From Lyophyllum atratum (taxonomy: Eukaryota > Basidiomycota > Agaricomycetes > Agaricales > Lyophyllaceae), in the NCBI GenBank assembly GCA_014905825.1, contig JACGCN010000002.1, positions 1,426,001-1,490,000 on the forward strand: 64,000 bases of DNA, read 5' to 3'. Shown here piece after piece: positions 47,501 through 61,546 of the stretch. The notes under the pieces are model-generated. The model saw only the letters and a program-made list of their open reading frames with translations, made no database searches and had not been told where the DNA came from. The position numbers and the translations under genes are program-made. Numbering within the stretch: position 1 is the stretch's first letter; the number at the start of each line of letters is the position of its first letter.

Positions 47501-48086
47501 TTCCAGGCGTATGATGATGATATGGCACGGTTGTTGGAGGACAGCCCTATGAGATTGCAGCCCCCACCGAAGAACCAGCTGCTCCTGCAGCTTCAAAAGG
47601 AACCTGATGAATATGTTCTATGGGTAGTTGAGAAGGTTCAGAGTACTGCTCTACATGATGCCCTACTGGTTCTTCCCTTTGGCAAGGTCGTGTCATTGAT
47701 GTTCTACTTGAATTTGTGGGCACAGAAGGTATGCTGTATTTCTGCTCATCTACGAATATCTTGAGTTCCTAACTTTTCTGCAGGAGTTGAACATCCCCCT
47801 GGTCTCGCGCATCATTTTTTTCCTCCTCAAAACGCATCACCATCAGATTGTTGCCAACCGCGTAATGCGAACTGCTCTCGTTCCGCTGCGGAAACATCTC
47901 CGTAATGCTCTTCAGCGGCAAAAGGATATTCTGGGATACAACCTTGCCGCCCTTCAATACATTCGGAGACGAAATGATGCTGAATTGACTGCTCAGTTCT
48001 ATGAAGAGGAAGGCATGGACGAAGAGAAGGTTCGCGCAAGAATAGCGGAAGGGAAAAAGCGCAAGAGAGTCGATATTAAGGTCTAG
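44576..48086 (+). CDS. UTP12: UTP12 (Dip2/WDR3), small-subunit processome WD40 protein
   Basis: A tandem beta-propeller protein of the UTP-B complex that acts on 18S pre-rRNA in the nucleolus. ATG 44576 gives [22 protein letters not shown] repeats follow across many exons: [23 protein letters not shown] blade near 44890, [64 protein letters not shown] near 46180, and [35 protein letters not shown] and [17 protein letters not shown] complete the second propeller. A Lys-rich insertion lies near 45,660-45,760. The C-terminal Utp12 domain is helical ([42 protein letters not shown]), ending [10 protein letters not shown] at 48086. Confidence 0.92.
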
Positions 48087-48205
48087 GCGGTGTGGATATA
48101 CGTGGCAATTCTTTGGATAGACTACACCTGGTATGTGCTGAGGCCATGATACAATTACAATATTTACTGATTCCACAGGAATAGGAATCGATTTGAATCT
48201 GAGTC

Positions 48206-49131
48206 TTAGTGCTTGTGTTTTGGTCCCCAAAGATCTTCGTACCTGAGGGAAATTTAGTATTACAGGCAGACTTAGTGAGCCGAGCGTCTCACCATTGTTC
48301 GGGTTCCGTTGCACCTCTGAGCTGCACGTTCAAAACCCCGTCATCAAAGGCAGCAAGCTGGCCAAAAGCTGCACGCGTGAGGTCTATATGGCGAGACCCC
48401 TCCTTGCACCCTGCACAACTGTCCACCACGCGAACGAACACGCATTTCTTGGGCGTGTTGCACACTTCAAAGGATAAAGTAAGTAAGATACAAACTATGT
48501 GCAGGTGGAACCTTTTTACGCTCGAGGAACTTGAAGCATTGTGGCCGGTCGTGCCAGCCACGGAGAGTGGTGGCGCAGGCAAATGATCTGTCCTGGGCGG
48601 GCATTAGAAATGAGCCTCAGTCATGGTATATGAGCACGGACAGTTGGAGCCCAATGGCCTTGGGCCCAGCAGCTAGGATTCTTGAGGTCATGACCGGTGT
48701 ACCTAGAACAACGGAAGTCAGTGCCCATGGTCAACCGAACGGCGCAATATGTACCAAGTGATCGTCACTGTCTCTGGGTTCCCAATAGCTTTCATCCCTT
48801 TCCAAACATTAGAAATCACGCCGCCGATCGTCTTGCCCAGACCCAAATCCCCACCGGGCACCCGCCTCTCAAGCTGCTGGTTGTCGGTTGAATTGTCGTT
48901 GAGGGATTGTTCGTCACGGCGATACTTATACTGAAGGTCGGTCGCGTTGATCGTCTCCCAACCATCTCGTGCATCGAATTTGTAGTCATCTCCGAGAGAA
49001 TGTGCCCTGGAATATTTGCTCTGGGAAATGGCGCGTGCCGTAGAAGCAGTATTTGCGGCTGAAAGGGCGGGGATGGGGCCGAGAAAGAAAATGGCGAGGA
49101 AAGCGGCGGAGTAAAAGTATACGTTGACCAT
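48206..49131 (-). CDS. Secreted barwin/RlpA-like double-psi beta-barrel protein
   Basis: A small secreted protein with a C-terminal double-psi beta-barrel of the expansin/barwin type, as found in fungal cell-wall and plant-interaction proteins. ATG 49131 gives a clear signal peptide, MVNVYFYSAAFLAIFFLGPI with PALSA cleavage context. The pro-like linker has YKYRRDE and QQLERRVPGGD, dibasic sites suited to Kex2 processing. Exons then join TITW-YTGHDLKNPSCWAQGHW, DRSFACATTLRGWHDRPQCF, KFLE-LCNTPKKCVFVRVVDSC and AGCKEGSRHIDLTRAAFGQL, ending WYEDLWGPKHKH at 48206. HIDLTRAAF and VRVVDSCAGC are the barrel signatures; the DLT Asp is conserved. The domain assignment is good; wall-loosening activity is not established for this class. 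Confidence 0.85.
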
Positions 49132-49665
49132 TGTACGCGTGAAAAAGGAGAACAAGACGGTATATCGACGGGCGGGCACGATGCAACTTCTTGGTCTGCA
49201 GATCAAGACGCGTCCCGGCAACGGTCACTTGAAAATCACGTTGTAAGGTCACAGCCAAACAGATGCAATCTGCACAGATCCGACTCCAGTCTCAGACTCT
49301 GACAGTGATAGGATCATCTATTCTTACGACTCCACTGCACATGGCCATGACTTTGACGGTAGTCCACGACTCAGTTACGGACTGGCACTTGCGCCACTAA
49401 CGATATCGTACTATAAAGCATAGCAGCACTAGCTCTAGGCATAATACTAATAGAGCAAAGTCTCCTGTGACGTATTTCGTGTTTGAAGTGCCAAGACAAT
49501 GAGCGAGCCAAAAATAAACGTTCGATCGGATGATTCAGACAAGCCGCGTGCCGGTCGAACGGTGTCTAGAAATTTGACAACTTGTTCAGCTCCATTATCT
49601 GTTGTAGGCTTTAGCTCAGCCCTCAGGCAAGCAGTCTGCCTGCTGCGAACTCTCTTGCATCCAAA
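49132..49665. other. Intergenic region between divergent genes
   Basis: 534 bp between the start of the secreted protein and the start of the Zn2Cys6 regulator. An ATG frame at 49499 is short and out of frame with the regulator, so it could be an upstream ORF in its leader. No other element is recognised. Confidence 0.4.
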
Positions 49666-52600
49666 ATGCCTGTCGAGCCCTCATATTTCTCTCATGGCTC
49701 AACGCATCGCGTATCACGCAAAGTGACAAGCGACGATGAGATTGATATCAGGCGGTCCAGAGGAGAGGTTAGTCCGAGTCCGTCCTAATTTCCTGTTGAT
49801 TCACTCATCTTGATCAACATATACAAGATCTCTTGCGCAGAGTGTCGAAGGTATCTATGCTTCCTTTCATCCAAGTCCTCTATTAACGCGGAATGCGACT
49901 GAAGACTTAAACTCAAATGTGACAAGAAGTTGCCATGTGGCTCTTGCAGTAAGTCGTGAGCAGAAAGTTTAAGGCACTTCTCAACCCAGTCTTTCTATAG
50001 CTCGTCGAGGATGCCCTTCAATATGCCCCAACGGTAGTCTTTCCACTGGTCAAGGCACGCGGTGAGTGCTTTTTTCTATGTTCACTTGGTCTGCAATCGA
50101 CGTTGCTTCTTCTAGGTTTGTTCTGGCGGACACTACGCAGCTGCACATTAAGATCGCAGAGATGGGACAACGCATTCGCCAGCTGGAAGATGCACTCGCC
50201 ATCTTTCAATCTGGTATCTCCAGAGAAACCCATCCTTTACTGCGAGATGAATTACTGTCGATCAAATTCGGTCCAGACACAGGTCAAGCAATAGACAGAG
50301 ACGAACCAGCTAGAACCAGCTCTATGGACTCCATTGATGCTCTTGGAACGTTGACGATCGGTGATCATGGACAAGTCAGGTACTTCGGGCGTTCTGCGGG
50401 ATCGGAGGTTCGTCTGCGCCATACCCTCTCAAAGGACTATAGTTCATGATGCCTCATCTTGACAGGCGTTGTTTTTGGTCGGCCTGTCCGTCGTGTAATC
50501 CTTGACTCCCACTGACAGGATCCAGCAGGCGGGCGCAGAAATGGATGATGTGGCCTCGAGTGTCGAAAGTGACCGGGTCCCTCAAGTTCCTTTTGAAATT
50601 TCTCGCCTCTCAAGCGCATTCCCGTTCGGCGCTGAGGGGAATTCCGAGCAGGCCCTTGACCTCCTGTTTGACTCCCTTCCAGCCCAACCCCGTGCATGGT
50701 CTTTGTGCGAGACCTATATGGAGCATGCCGCTTGGATTTTCCGACCGATCAAGAGGGATGAACTCATTGACGAAATTCTTACTCCTATCTACAAGTCTCT
50801 GAGGGAAAGACATGCAACCGAGTCTCCTGGTCCTCACATCATTTTCCCTCATAAACTCGCTGTTCTGTTCCTTGTCTTTTCTCTTGGAGCACTAGTAGAT
50901 CTTACGCTTGAGCCTTGTAAGTATTCAGTTTTTACTGTATGCAGACCCTAATCTCACAGGCTCTGCGTCAAGATAACACGGAATCTGAAACCTATTATCA
51001 TCTAAGCCGGGCATGTCTGTCTCTGCGCTCTGTATTTGAATCCCCGGAAATATCTACTGTGCAAGCGGTGGTACTTATGGGAGCGTATCATGCTCTGGGA
51101 AAGAGATACACGCTGGATAGTTGTTGGGCTTTAACCTCTCTGGGGTGCAAGCTAGCTCAAAGTGTAAGCCGAATCGCTACGTGTTGCAATGTCGCCTACT
51201 CTAATACCTTCTTCCCCAGATCGGTCTTCGTAGGTTGATACTTTTTGGCACTTCCCTCGTGTGCTCAGGAGTCCGTAGATCGTGACAGCGCGAGATTCGC
51301 CATGGATGCTAAGACAGTACAGCGAAGAAGGGCCCTGTTCTGGGAGTTGTTCTCAGCTGAACTATTCTACGTGCGTGAATCTCACTCCGCTGGTGCTTCG
51401 AACTCTAAGCCACGGATGTAGAGCCTTGCGACTGGTCGTCCACCGTCAATCCGCCTTTCTTACGTCGATTGTGAATTTCCTGAGGACGACGAGGCCACAA
51501 TTGACAAAGAAGGGAAAGTTTTGAAGGGGTGTAAGCATCGTACCGTCAGCCAACGCCACATCCTTTGACATCCGTTGTGTTCAGATTATCGATGGAAATA
51601 TGAGTTCACTAAGGAAGTATTTTCTACTGTGACAGAGCTAACATTGACAGCCGAGGCACCGAATTACGAGACGGTCCTTGAACTTGATCGCAAAGTCCGC
51701 GAAAAAGCACTACCCCCACACCTCAACGTATTTATGAATTCTGAGGACGAGCACTGTACTCCGTCTGAATACATGCGAGGATGTCTGCTTGGGCAATATC
51801 GCACAGTCGGTGGGTATCGGCCACACCTCCGTGCCGGGGCTGTAGCCTGATGTTTCTCTACCTCTAGTGTTGTTATACATCCATCGAAGCTTCTTCGCAC
51901 AAGCTATGCTCGATCACCCTACCAACCCCTTGCGGAGCCCTTACGCACCGTCATTCCTAGCAGCATATCGTTGCGCCTCCGGGGTGATCAAGTCCAATTT
52001 GAATTTTTTCGACCGATTCCCCGACCTCTGCTGCAGATGGTGGGCTATTTGGACACATCGTGCGTATGCTTTGTCAGATTAGGTTTCTTATTATTGTTAA
52101 CCACCCTCCCAGTGTTCTCAGCGGCTGTGAGTATCACTTTTGATTCGGCTCTTTCCTGTTGTTGACAATAGCATCAGATCATTGTCGGTTGCATTGTAAC
52201 TCGTTCACCATCGTCGAGTATGGCGCCTAGTGCATTCATTGAACTAGGTCTTGCTTGCGATTTGTTTGAAAAGGGCGCAAGGCACTCCCGTCGTGCTCGG
52301 AGTGGCCTGGTAAGTGTCTGCCTTTCCGGTCGAGTGCTCAAGCAGCTCACGTTCATTCTTCACGAAGGCTATTCTTGGCAAACTGCGGGAGAAAGCTTTC
52401 CATGTTTACTCGCAATTCCGAAGTGGTACTTCGACCCCAAACACAGTTCTCTCGGTAGGGAAACCCGACTACGGAGATGATGAGCTTGCACTCTTCGGAG
52501 GGCAGACAAGAGTACTCGTGAGCAAGTTGCTCAATAATAAGTCTGCAGCCAGGAAGCGTCCGGCGTCTCCGGGCACCTCAGTGCATGGTGGGGACAGCGA

Positions 52601-53039
52601 GCGTACAGAAACTACCCCGGACGTCCACCCTTCGCTCGTGGAATATTTATCCAACATACCACTCGGTTTCACAAACACTCCGAGTCCTGAACAGATGCCA
52701 CTGTCGCCGACTGTAGACTATGGGACCTTCCAGCAACATGGTCAATATGTTCCAGTCCAAGAGGTCCCATCTCTCTGGCAACCGTCCGCCTCGTTCGCAA
52801 CGACTCCCATCTCACGGCCGAACTACTCGGATAGTTCCTCTTCCATCCCTCCTGATATACCTTTCGCTCCGTACGGCAACCTCGCCATGAAAAGTGACTC
52901 TCCCGAAAATCTAGTCGATCTTGGCATGATGATGACTGGAGACTCCGGAATGGATCAGCAGTGGATGTCTTTCATGCGAGACTCAGGGCTCTTGGAGGGT
53001 AACATGAATAACTTGGGTCCTTCCTACGGGTTTTCCTAA
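49666..53039 (+). CDS. Zn2Cys6 fungal-specific transcription factor
   Basis: A binuclear zinc-cluster DNA-binding regulator. ATG 49666 gives MPVEPSYFSHGSTHRVSRK, then small exons spell the cluster ISCAECRR-LKLKCDKKLPCGSC-TRRGCPSICPNG, with six cysteines in the standard order. A linker (SLSTGQGTR) and a dimerising coiled coil (LHIKIAEMGQRIRQLEDALAIF) follow. The middle homology (Fungal_trans) region spans roughly 50,600-52,200, for example RAWSLCETYMEHAAWIFRPI, LAVLFLVFSLGALVDL and VQAVVLMGAYHALGKRY. The C-terminal about 200 residues are Pro/Ser-rich with MMMTGDSGMDQQWMSFM, an acidic-hydrophobic stretch that could activate. It ends PSYGFS at 53039. The one exon holding CAEC is about 23 nt. Targets are unknown. 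Confidence 0.88.
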
Positions 53040-53377
53040 AATTTCTTTGGGTTGTTGGTTCGGTTTTTATCTATATATCGTCCCATTTATGTACCTGTAA
53101 TGCCTATGTACCATACATTCTCGAGGAACCCTACGTATCACTAGACTATGTACTGTGCTCACTCACCGTAGCTCACGATCCGGACGGAACTAATTCTTAA
53201 TCTCTGACATATCGAGTGGCAAATTAATCTCTTCTCGGAGCCGGGCGTGAAGCTTTGAAGTCGGAAGCTTGCCGTGACATGGCGCCATCATGACCCGATG
53301 CAGCAAGGTACTTATGAGTCATACAAAAGCTGCACTCCCCTGAGTTGCTCGATCCTGCTTTAACCTTCACACTAACC

Positions 53378-55225
<1,848 letters not shown>

Positions 55226-55408
55226 TATGCACATACTAGCGAGCACACGTGCAGTCTATCTACGTCGACTAGATGTAATATACCAGTGGAATATGGGAAA
55301 TGCTTCCATGGAGCGGATGTAAATCGAAACTGTCGCGGAGCCTGAACTTCAACATCGGATTCTTATGCACTACATTTTCACCAGCGATAACTCATATACC
55401 TTACCACC

Positions 55409-56903
55409 ATGTCGCCACCCCCGCCATCCAAGCGCCTCTATCTACGAAGTGCGGTTCTTACCGCTGTAAGCAATGCTCCATTCGCTGATGTTGGGACGTC
55501 TAGATCTTCCGAGATATGTAACGCATAAGGTGCTCTCAAAGGTATGAACCAGGGGGGATTCTTCGACGTGTTTTTTGCTGACATACCTCTGATTTGCACG
55601 ATCTTAGCATCTCTCTAGCTACGGGAAAATCGTAGAGGTCAAGATGGTGCACGGTATGGTGGCCTTTGCCTTGGAGCATCATGTGCCTTAGCTCAGCTGT
55701 CGTCTCGTGCAGACTACGCGTTTGTACAGTTTGATTCGCAAAAGGTAAAGCTATAAACCTGGGCGCTTCTTTTGTATCGATCGTAAGTATACACACGTCT
55801 TGGAAATATCCTCAGGATGCTCAGGACGTTGTCGATACATTTCGAAAACAACCTTTCCTGGGTCACGGTGAATTTTTTTGTCACTCGCATCGAGATCCTC
55901 TTTTCATGATCTTTAACAGATATCATCGTCGAGTTTGCGCACCCTCTGCGTAAGGATACCCCGTCCACGAGGAGCAATAACAGCCCAGAAACAGTGCCTA
56001 ACTTCCTTCCAAAGCCAAGGTCATTTCTCAAAATATACTGAACCTCACATCTATTTATTATTTTGACTGATAGACTTGTGCCGACGAGTTTCCAATGCCG
56101 ATACCCCATCGTCATTCACGGTATCCCCCCAAGGATCCGTTGGCAGGTCGGAATATCATTCTTATTGATGCTCTTGTCTTGATTTTGCTACAGGATCTGA
56201 AAGATTTTGGAAGGATCCCAGGCTGCCTTGTCGCTTATTGCGACATCGACCAGAGATACCAAGGACGAGGGTAATCGTCTGCTCTACAATCTTCCCGACA
56301 TGGAGTACTTATCCTGTGTCATTAGCTTCATAGAATATTTCTCACAAGAGGACGCGGATCATGCCGTTACAGAGCTTGATAACGCATACCTAGGTGGAAA
56401 GCGTGTCAGAGTCAGTGGAAGGCCAGAGGTTTGTTTGCTGTCCCTTTTCCCACTGCATGCCTCATCAATTTTATTTTTGTGACGGCTAGGCTTTTTCACA
56501 ACATCGCGCTCGCTCCCGGTCCCCTGTGCGTAGAGCTTATAGCCCTCGTCTATTGACATGCAGCGACGGCAGAAAACCACGCCATAGCGGCGGTTCCGCC
56601 AGATCAGATGCCTACGACTATTACCGCCGCCGCTCACCCCCACCTGCCTATCGTCCCGAGCCTCCTGCCCCGCGCTATCACCCCTCCATCCACTCTCCAG
56701 GACACCAGATTGTTCCCCGTTTCTCTGACGATAGAGGCGTTTCCGACTTCCAGACGTCCTACCCTGCTACGGGGTTCGGTCACGAGAAATACGAGGAGCA
56801 GTATGACTATGCAAGCCATAGTTTGACTCTAGATGCGTGGAAGTATGATTATGAATATGGTGCTGGATACGGCGCGGATCATCACAATATTTCTCGCGAG
56901 TAG
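55409..56903 (+). CDS. SR-type RNA-binding protein with two RRMs
   Basis: A nuclear RNA-binding protein resembling SRSF1/Npl3, expected to act in splicing or mRNA export. ATG 55409 gives MSPPPPSKRLYLRNLPRYVT after splicing: RNP2 is LYLRNL. RRM1 goes on with LSSYGKIVEVKMVHG-DYAFVQFDS (RNP1) and QKDAQDVVDTFRKQPFLG. RRM2 has YPIVIHGIPPRIRWQDLKDF, then GFIEYFSQEDADHAVTEL and GGKRVRVSGRPE. The C-terminal tail has HRARSRSPVRR and YRRRSPPPAYRPEPPAPRYHP, a short RS/RP-rich part, then a Tyr/Gly-rich end to ISRE at 56903. RRM1 of Srp1-like proteins is similar, so the exact orthologue is not settled. Confidence 0.85.
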
Positions 56904-57338
56904 CGACCCGGGAGCAGCCTCGCGATGTCATTGTTCATTAGTTCAAGCAAGCATGACTTAAAAGGGCATATTACTTGTACGTATCATGGACTTGCCCGCG
57001 ATAAAACTAATGCTTCTAAACTTGTAGTTTTTCGGACTCGAGCAAAACACTTCCTCGGTATTACTACACCTTACTGCCTAGCATGCACCTCAAAGTCCTC
57101 AATTTCAAATCAACGTAGTGTAATCTCCTTAAGCATTGCTGAAACCATTTTCTGCTTGGAGAGCGCCTTTCTTTCTTGTACCTCCAATCACTCTAGATAA
57201 CCTCACCATGCCTCGCATTGATACATTAGCGATACTCCAATTAATTATAATTCACCTGACATATGTTTACCCTATCCACGATAGCATATTCCCCAGTACA
57301 ATAGATGCATTTCCCCGAGCCACATATCAGCAATGCAT
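56904..57338. other. Convergent intergenic region
   Basis: 435 bp between the stops of the SR protein and the acyltransferase. It is AT-rich with short frames only and presumably contains both 3' UTRs and polyadenylation sites. Confidence 0.4.
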
Positions 57339-58803
57339 TTACTTCTGTTTGCCCCTGTAGAACTCCAGGAAGGCCGTCTTGTCCTCCCATCCCATGCCAG
57401 TTCTTTTCATTTTTCCAATTTGAGCGATTAACGTCGCACACATCTCTGCCAGCTGATCATCGTTATCAGCAAAGTCTGTGATGATCTCGCTGACAATGAA
57501 AAGTTGGGAGCTGGGAGATTCAGAGGGTGCAAGCAGACGGATGGAGATTGTCGGGAGGGAGAGAGATGCCGCGAGTGAAAATAAGTGAGGAAGGGGATTA
57601 AGTGACGTAGATGGGATGGGTAAAGTCAACGTGGGTGCCATTGTCGTCGGGGGATCACATCTAGAGCATGAACGGATTTAGAAAATGAATAAGGGCTGAA
57701 GGTTGAGCACTCACCTAACACACATGACGAACACCTTGTACCTTTTGACAGGTACTTCCTGACGAAAAACTTTGGCAAATCTAAGGAGGCCCCTGCCGTT
57801 GCTGGTGGTGCATTCTGGGAACACGACGATAGGTCTGTCCGCACTTTTTCGCAGCTCTTCAAGGGTGCTGGGACGCGGTTCAGAAGTAGAGTGCCCGAAT
57901 GGGGGGACTTGGCCTGTGAATCGGATCATCGAGAGAAGGGAAACACGTCGAAAACCGATGATAGGGATCGGGAGATTTGTAGCCTTCCGAGGAGTTTGTA
58001 TATTTGCAGAACCAGTTCCGGTGCGTCGACCTGGAGTGTGGGAGATCGGGGTCGAACTCTGGGAGGATGCGGTGGGTATAGGCACAACGTCTGAGACCGG
58101 AAGAATAAATATGGGATTGAAACTGGAAGTGGATTTTCAGCGCTGAGATCCCAGAAGGCCTGGGGGCCACGTACCGGAAAGCAAGCCACAGAAGTTCAAC
58201 CCAGGAAACCCAATTGGACACAATAACATCGCCGGCGCGTGGGTTCCATGATTCCGTTTGATTTTGGCCTCTCCTAAGATATATAAATAAGGACTTCTTA
58301 GTGGGATGTCAAATGAAGATTCGCCATACCCTCTTTTCCTCCTTACTTGCTCCGCTGGAATCCAGAAGAAACCCAGAACCAAAAGAACGGTGCGAGCAAT
58401 AAAAGCTGTGAGAAAGTAAGAGATAGTAAGGTATAATGGTGGAATCGGTGCCTACTTGGCATGAGCTAAATGTATTGGAATGTATGAGGAGAGGCTCACA
58501 AGGATGATACAGAACCCCGAGACGAGTATCGTGTAGATAGCGAGAAGTAGAAGTACCAGAATGGTTCTTACAACACCAACGACATATCTCAAAGGCAATG
58601 TGATTTTGGCCAGGAGGTCAGATCCCAAAGGAGGCACCGGTGTGAGGAATGGCTGGATGGTCATCGCGTCAGTCGCGCTCTAGTCGGCGTGGTTCAACTG
58701 ACCTGAATGCCAGTTCCTGGATCCTATTATACTGAAATTAAGTGATGGGAAGGGGAGGAAGCTGGTGAATATACGCAACTCGATAGGCACTGAATTTCTC
58801 CAT
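57339..58803 (-). CDS. Lysophosphatidic acid acyltransferase-like membrane protein (Loa1/Vps66 type)
   Basis: A PlsC-like acyltransferase of the yeast Loa1/Vps66 type, likely acylating lysophospholipids at the ER or lipid droplets. ATG 58803 begins MEKFSAYR, then a 21-nt exon coding DPGTGIQ, then PFLTPVPPLGSDLLAKITLP. Membrane segments follow (YVVGVVRTILVLLLLAIYTI, SGFCIILVSL). VIVSNWVSWVELLWLAF stands where most family members have the NHxSxxD active-site box; the histidine is missing here. PIVVFPECTTSNGRGLLRFA is the PEGT-like second box and typical of this subgroup. The C-terminus LAEMCATLIAQIGKMKRTGM continues to FYRGKQK at 57339. Because motif I is atypical, activity should not be assumed. 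It is head to head with TVP38, 91 bp apart. Confidence 0.78.
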
Positions 58804-58894
58804 CGAAGGACGCGTCAAAGAACAAGTGGCGACACGTGATGTCGGCAACTCGACTGACAACTTCAATTGACGTAGGCCTCTCATTCCAACCACC

Positions 58895-60134
58895 ATGGCT
58901 GCGAAGACACTACGCAGTCCGTTCCCAATAATCAAGCACTATGGGCGCATCGCAGGCAGACGATACATGGACTTGCACATCTTCGGCAAGGTCTGGGTCT
59001 CAGCTTCTGGACACCACTGATGGCGGCGCTAATATTGTTCAGGTCTTCATTTGGCTTGTGTTACTGTTCTACATATGCATAGGTTGGTCTCTGCGTTATC
59101 GGGGATTCTCTCTATAGAAATTTCTTGCAGGTTCCTTCGTGGTCGTCGTTACCCCTGCACGTATCGCGCAATTCCTCTATGACAATGCTCGGAAGCTGGC
59201 AGCAACACCTTTTGGATGGCTTGGACTCGCTGGTGCAATTGGTGCGTGACCCCTTTCTCCTCATGTGCCATATGAAAGATAACACTGGTTTACAGTTCTC
59301 ATATCGTTTCCACCTCTCATTGGCCATACCACCCTTGTCACGCTTTGCGGCTTCGCGTACGGCATGAAGGGGTTCTTCATCGCCGCATCTGCTTCTGTCG
59401 TGGGGGCCGCTTTCGCATTTGTCGTCTTGCGGTTTTTCTTCAGTCAACGTCTCCGTCAATGGTCGGATCACAATGAAAAATGGCAAGCCCTGGAATCTGT
59501 CATTGTGAGTCTCACATCAGGTTTCGAGTCCATCCTACTCACGTTTTGGAAGAGGGCGAAAGGCCTCCCTCTGATTATTTTGATTCGCATATCCCCATTC
59601 CCTCCGTGGGTATACTCAAACTCTCTATTCGCAGTAAGTGGTCCTCTTTACGAACTTCTGATCTCACTAATGTCGTCGAAGTCCATCAAGGCTGTGTCAC
59701 TCTGGCAGTTTGTGATAGCAACGCTCTTTGTCTTCCCAAAGCTTGTTCTCCATGTGTTCATAGGCTCTCGAATTGCTGCACTTTCCGACGGTGATCAACG
59801 CGGCCACATGGATACCCGTACTCGTGTTTATCCCTTGTTAGTCAATCTATAGTTAACCAAGGCTACAGAAACCAAAGTCATCAACGGCCTATTGATAGCG
59901 GGAGGAATCGTCGTTGCGGCTTTTACAAGCTGGTCTGTAGCTATTACCCGGGCCCTATTCAATCCTCTCACACAGTCTTCTAGGCTGGTCTACAATATGG
60001 TGCAAAAACATATACGACATCTGGAGGGCATGCCACCCGAGGTCGACGAGCTCGCTGCGGAAGCAATTGAAGAATATGGAGAGGAAGATCCATTATTGAG
60101 ATCAACGTCGCCAAGCTCTTCTGACCGTGTCTAG
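58895..60134 (+). CDS. TVP38: TVP38/TMEM64 family (VTT-domain) membrane protein
   Basis: A Golgi/ER multi-span protein with a VTT (DedA-like) domain, the family that contains lipid scramblases TMEM41B and VMP1. ATG 58895 gives MAAKTLRSPFPIIKHYGRIA. Then come VFIWLVLLFYICIGSFVVVV, VTPARIAQFLYDNARK and AGAIVLISFPPLIGHTTLVT. LCGFAYGMKGFFIAASASVV and GAAFAFVVLRFFFSQRL follow; FAYG and the Gly-rich re-entrant segment are VTT hallmarks. ILIRISPFPPWVYSNSLFA and SLWQFVIATLFVFPKLVLHV match the second re-entrant half. The cytosolic C-terminus is acidic (EEYGEEDPLLRSTSPSSS), ending at 60134. It converges with UFE1, 111 bp apart. Confidence 0.87.
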
Positions 60135-60245
60135 CAAGACTTATGAGCTGGGAATGCATGCTCACTCAGCTTTTAACGTATGTATCAACGTAATATCGGA
60201 TGGGATGGGTATATGGACATTGTAAGTTATACCGGCGCTAGAGTA

Positions 60246-61546
60246 CTAGTAATAGTGGAGGAATAGCAAACTCAGACTGGCACCGATTAGAAATACTAGA
60301 ATGAAAAGTCGGCTATCCTTCGCTCTTCTCTTTGCCTCCTTGAGTTGAGCGTTCCCCTTTTCTACCGTCGATGTCGTGGCTATAGCGTCCTCGTATAACT
60401 GATCTGTGAGCTCTGTCTGTCTCGTCAAGTGGTTGACCAACTCCATCTGCAATGCGCTGATATCCATCAGTCGCGACTCTGCCTGTTGGACGGATTCCAG
60501 TGTGTCCTGAACAGACTGCAGTATATTGGCGTTCTCCGTTTCGAATTGGAGGATTTGGGAGGCGGAAAGTTCCAGCTCTTCATCTTCGTCGTCCGAGGCC
60601 GAAGGGATGTCGATCGGGGCATGGGGGCTAGACCGAGAGTCGTTTGAAGAAGGGGCGCCGATTGTGGCAGCAAGTAAAGTCGACGACGCGTCTCCAAGCC
60701 AACTTCCCACTCTCTTGTTATGAGATTGATCATAAATCGGTATTGAGTCTCTTCCGGCCATATGCAGCACCTCTCTGGCAGCTCCAGAACCCAGAGTCCG
60801 CGTTCTCTCCAACTGGCGCTTCACTCGCTCTTCTTGCATCTCTTTTTGTGACTGACTCGCTTCCGCCAGACGTCGGCTTAAGTACCAAGTGACGCCAGAG
60901 TGGTGTGCAGCTAGGAAGTCCGAAGATACAGTGGAAGCGTCCTGTCGAAGTCGGGCGGGAAGCAGCCGAGCCAGTGGATTCGTTTGGCTCGCAACGAGTT
61001 CTGTACGTCCTGGATAAACCAAAGGCAAATCTTAGTCGGCGTCAAGCTTCTAATCATTCACTGGATATTCTTACGCTTTTCTATCGCCTCCATTTCTTTC
61101 ACCCTGTCCGCGCAACGGGTTAAAATGACACGTGCCTGGATGTCTATCTGGTCCCGCTCCTCATTCGTTAGGTGCTTTATTCCAGCCCATGACGGTCCTC
61201 CGTTATTGAAATCAATATTCCGGGAGGCCTGCCTTCCTAGCTGAGTACTTCGCGAGTCGACATTGAGGTATGGCTTTCGAATATTCGCCAGCATCCTTGT
61301 CAAGGTGTTGATGTGATTCAACTGTTCCCAAGACCCTCCTTAGGATATTTATAATGGTTGGAAATTCTTACTTACGATAGTATAAGCTTCACCAATATAT
61401 TTCTTGCCGAGTCGGGTTTGACCCTCACGTCCAGAGTCCGTTCGAGATGACTTCGCGGAGAGCTTTCGGCGTGCGGCGTCTGGTATTTCGCGTTCTTTTT
61501 CATGGATAATTTTACGGAAGTCATGAGTGAGGTCGCTAGAAGGCAT
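60246..61546 (-). CDS. UFE1: ER Qa-SNARE Ufe1/syntaxin-18
   Basis: A tail-anchored SNARE that receives retrograde COPI vesicles at the ER with Sec20 and Use1. ATG 61546 gives MPSSDLTHDFRKIIHEKERE, the syntaxin-18 N-terminus, then RLGKKYIGEAYTI-LNHINTLTRMLANIRKPYLNV. NIDFNNGGPSWAGIKHLTNE and ERDQIDIQARVILTRCADRV follow. Further on lie an acidic linker (SASDDEDEELELSASQ) and the SNARE helix with ILQFETENANILQSVQDTLE and MDISALQMELVNHLTRQTEL. The transmembrane anchor is LFILVFLIGASLSLLFLHYY, stop at 60246-60248. At least two introns lie between the N-terminal exons. Confidence 0.9.
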
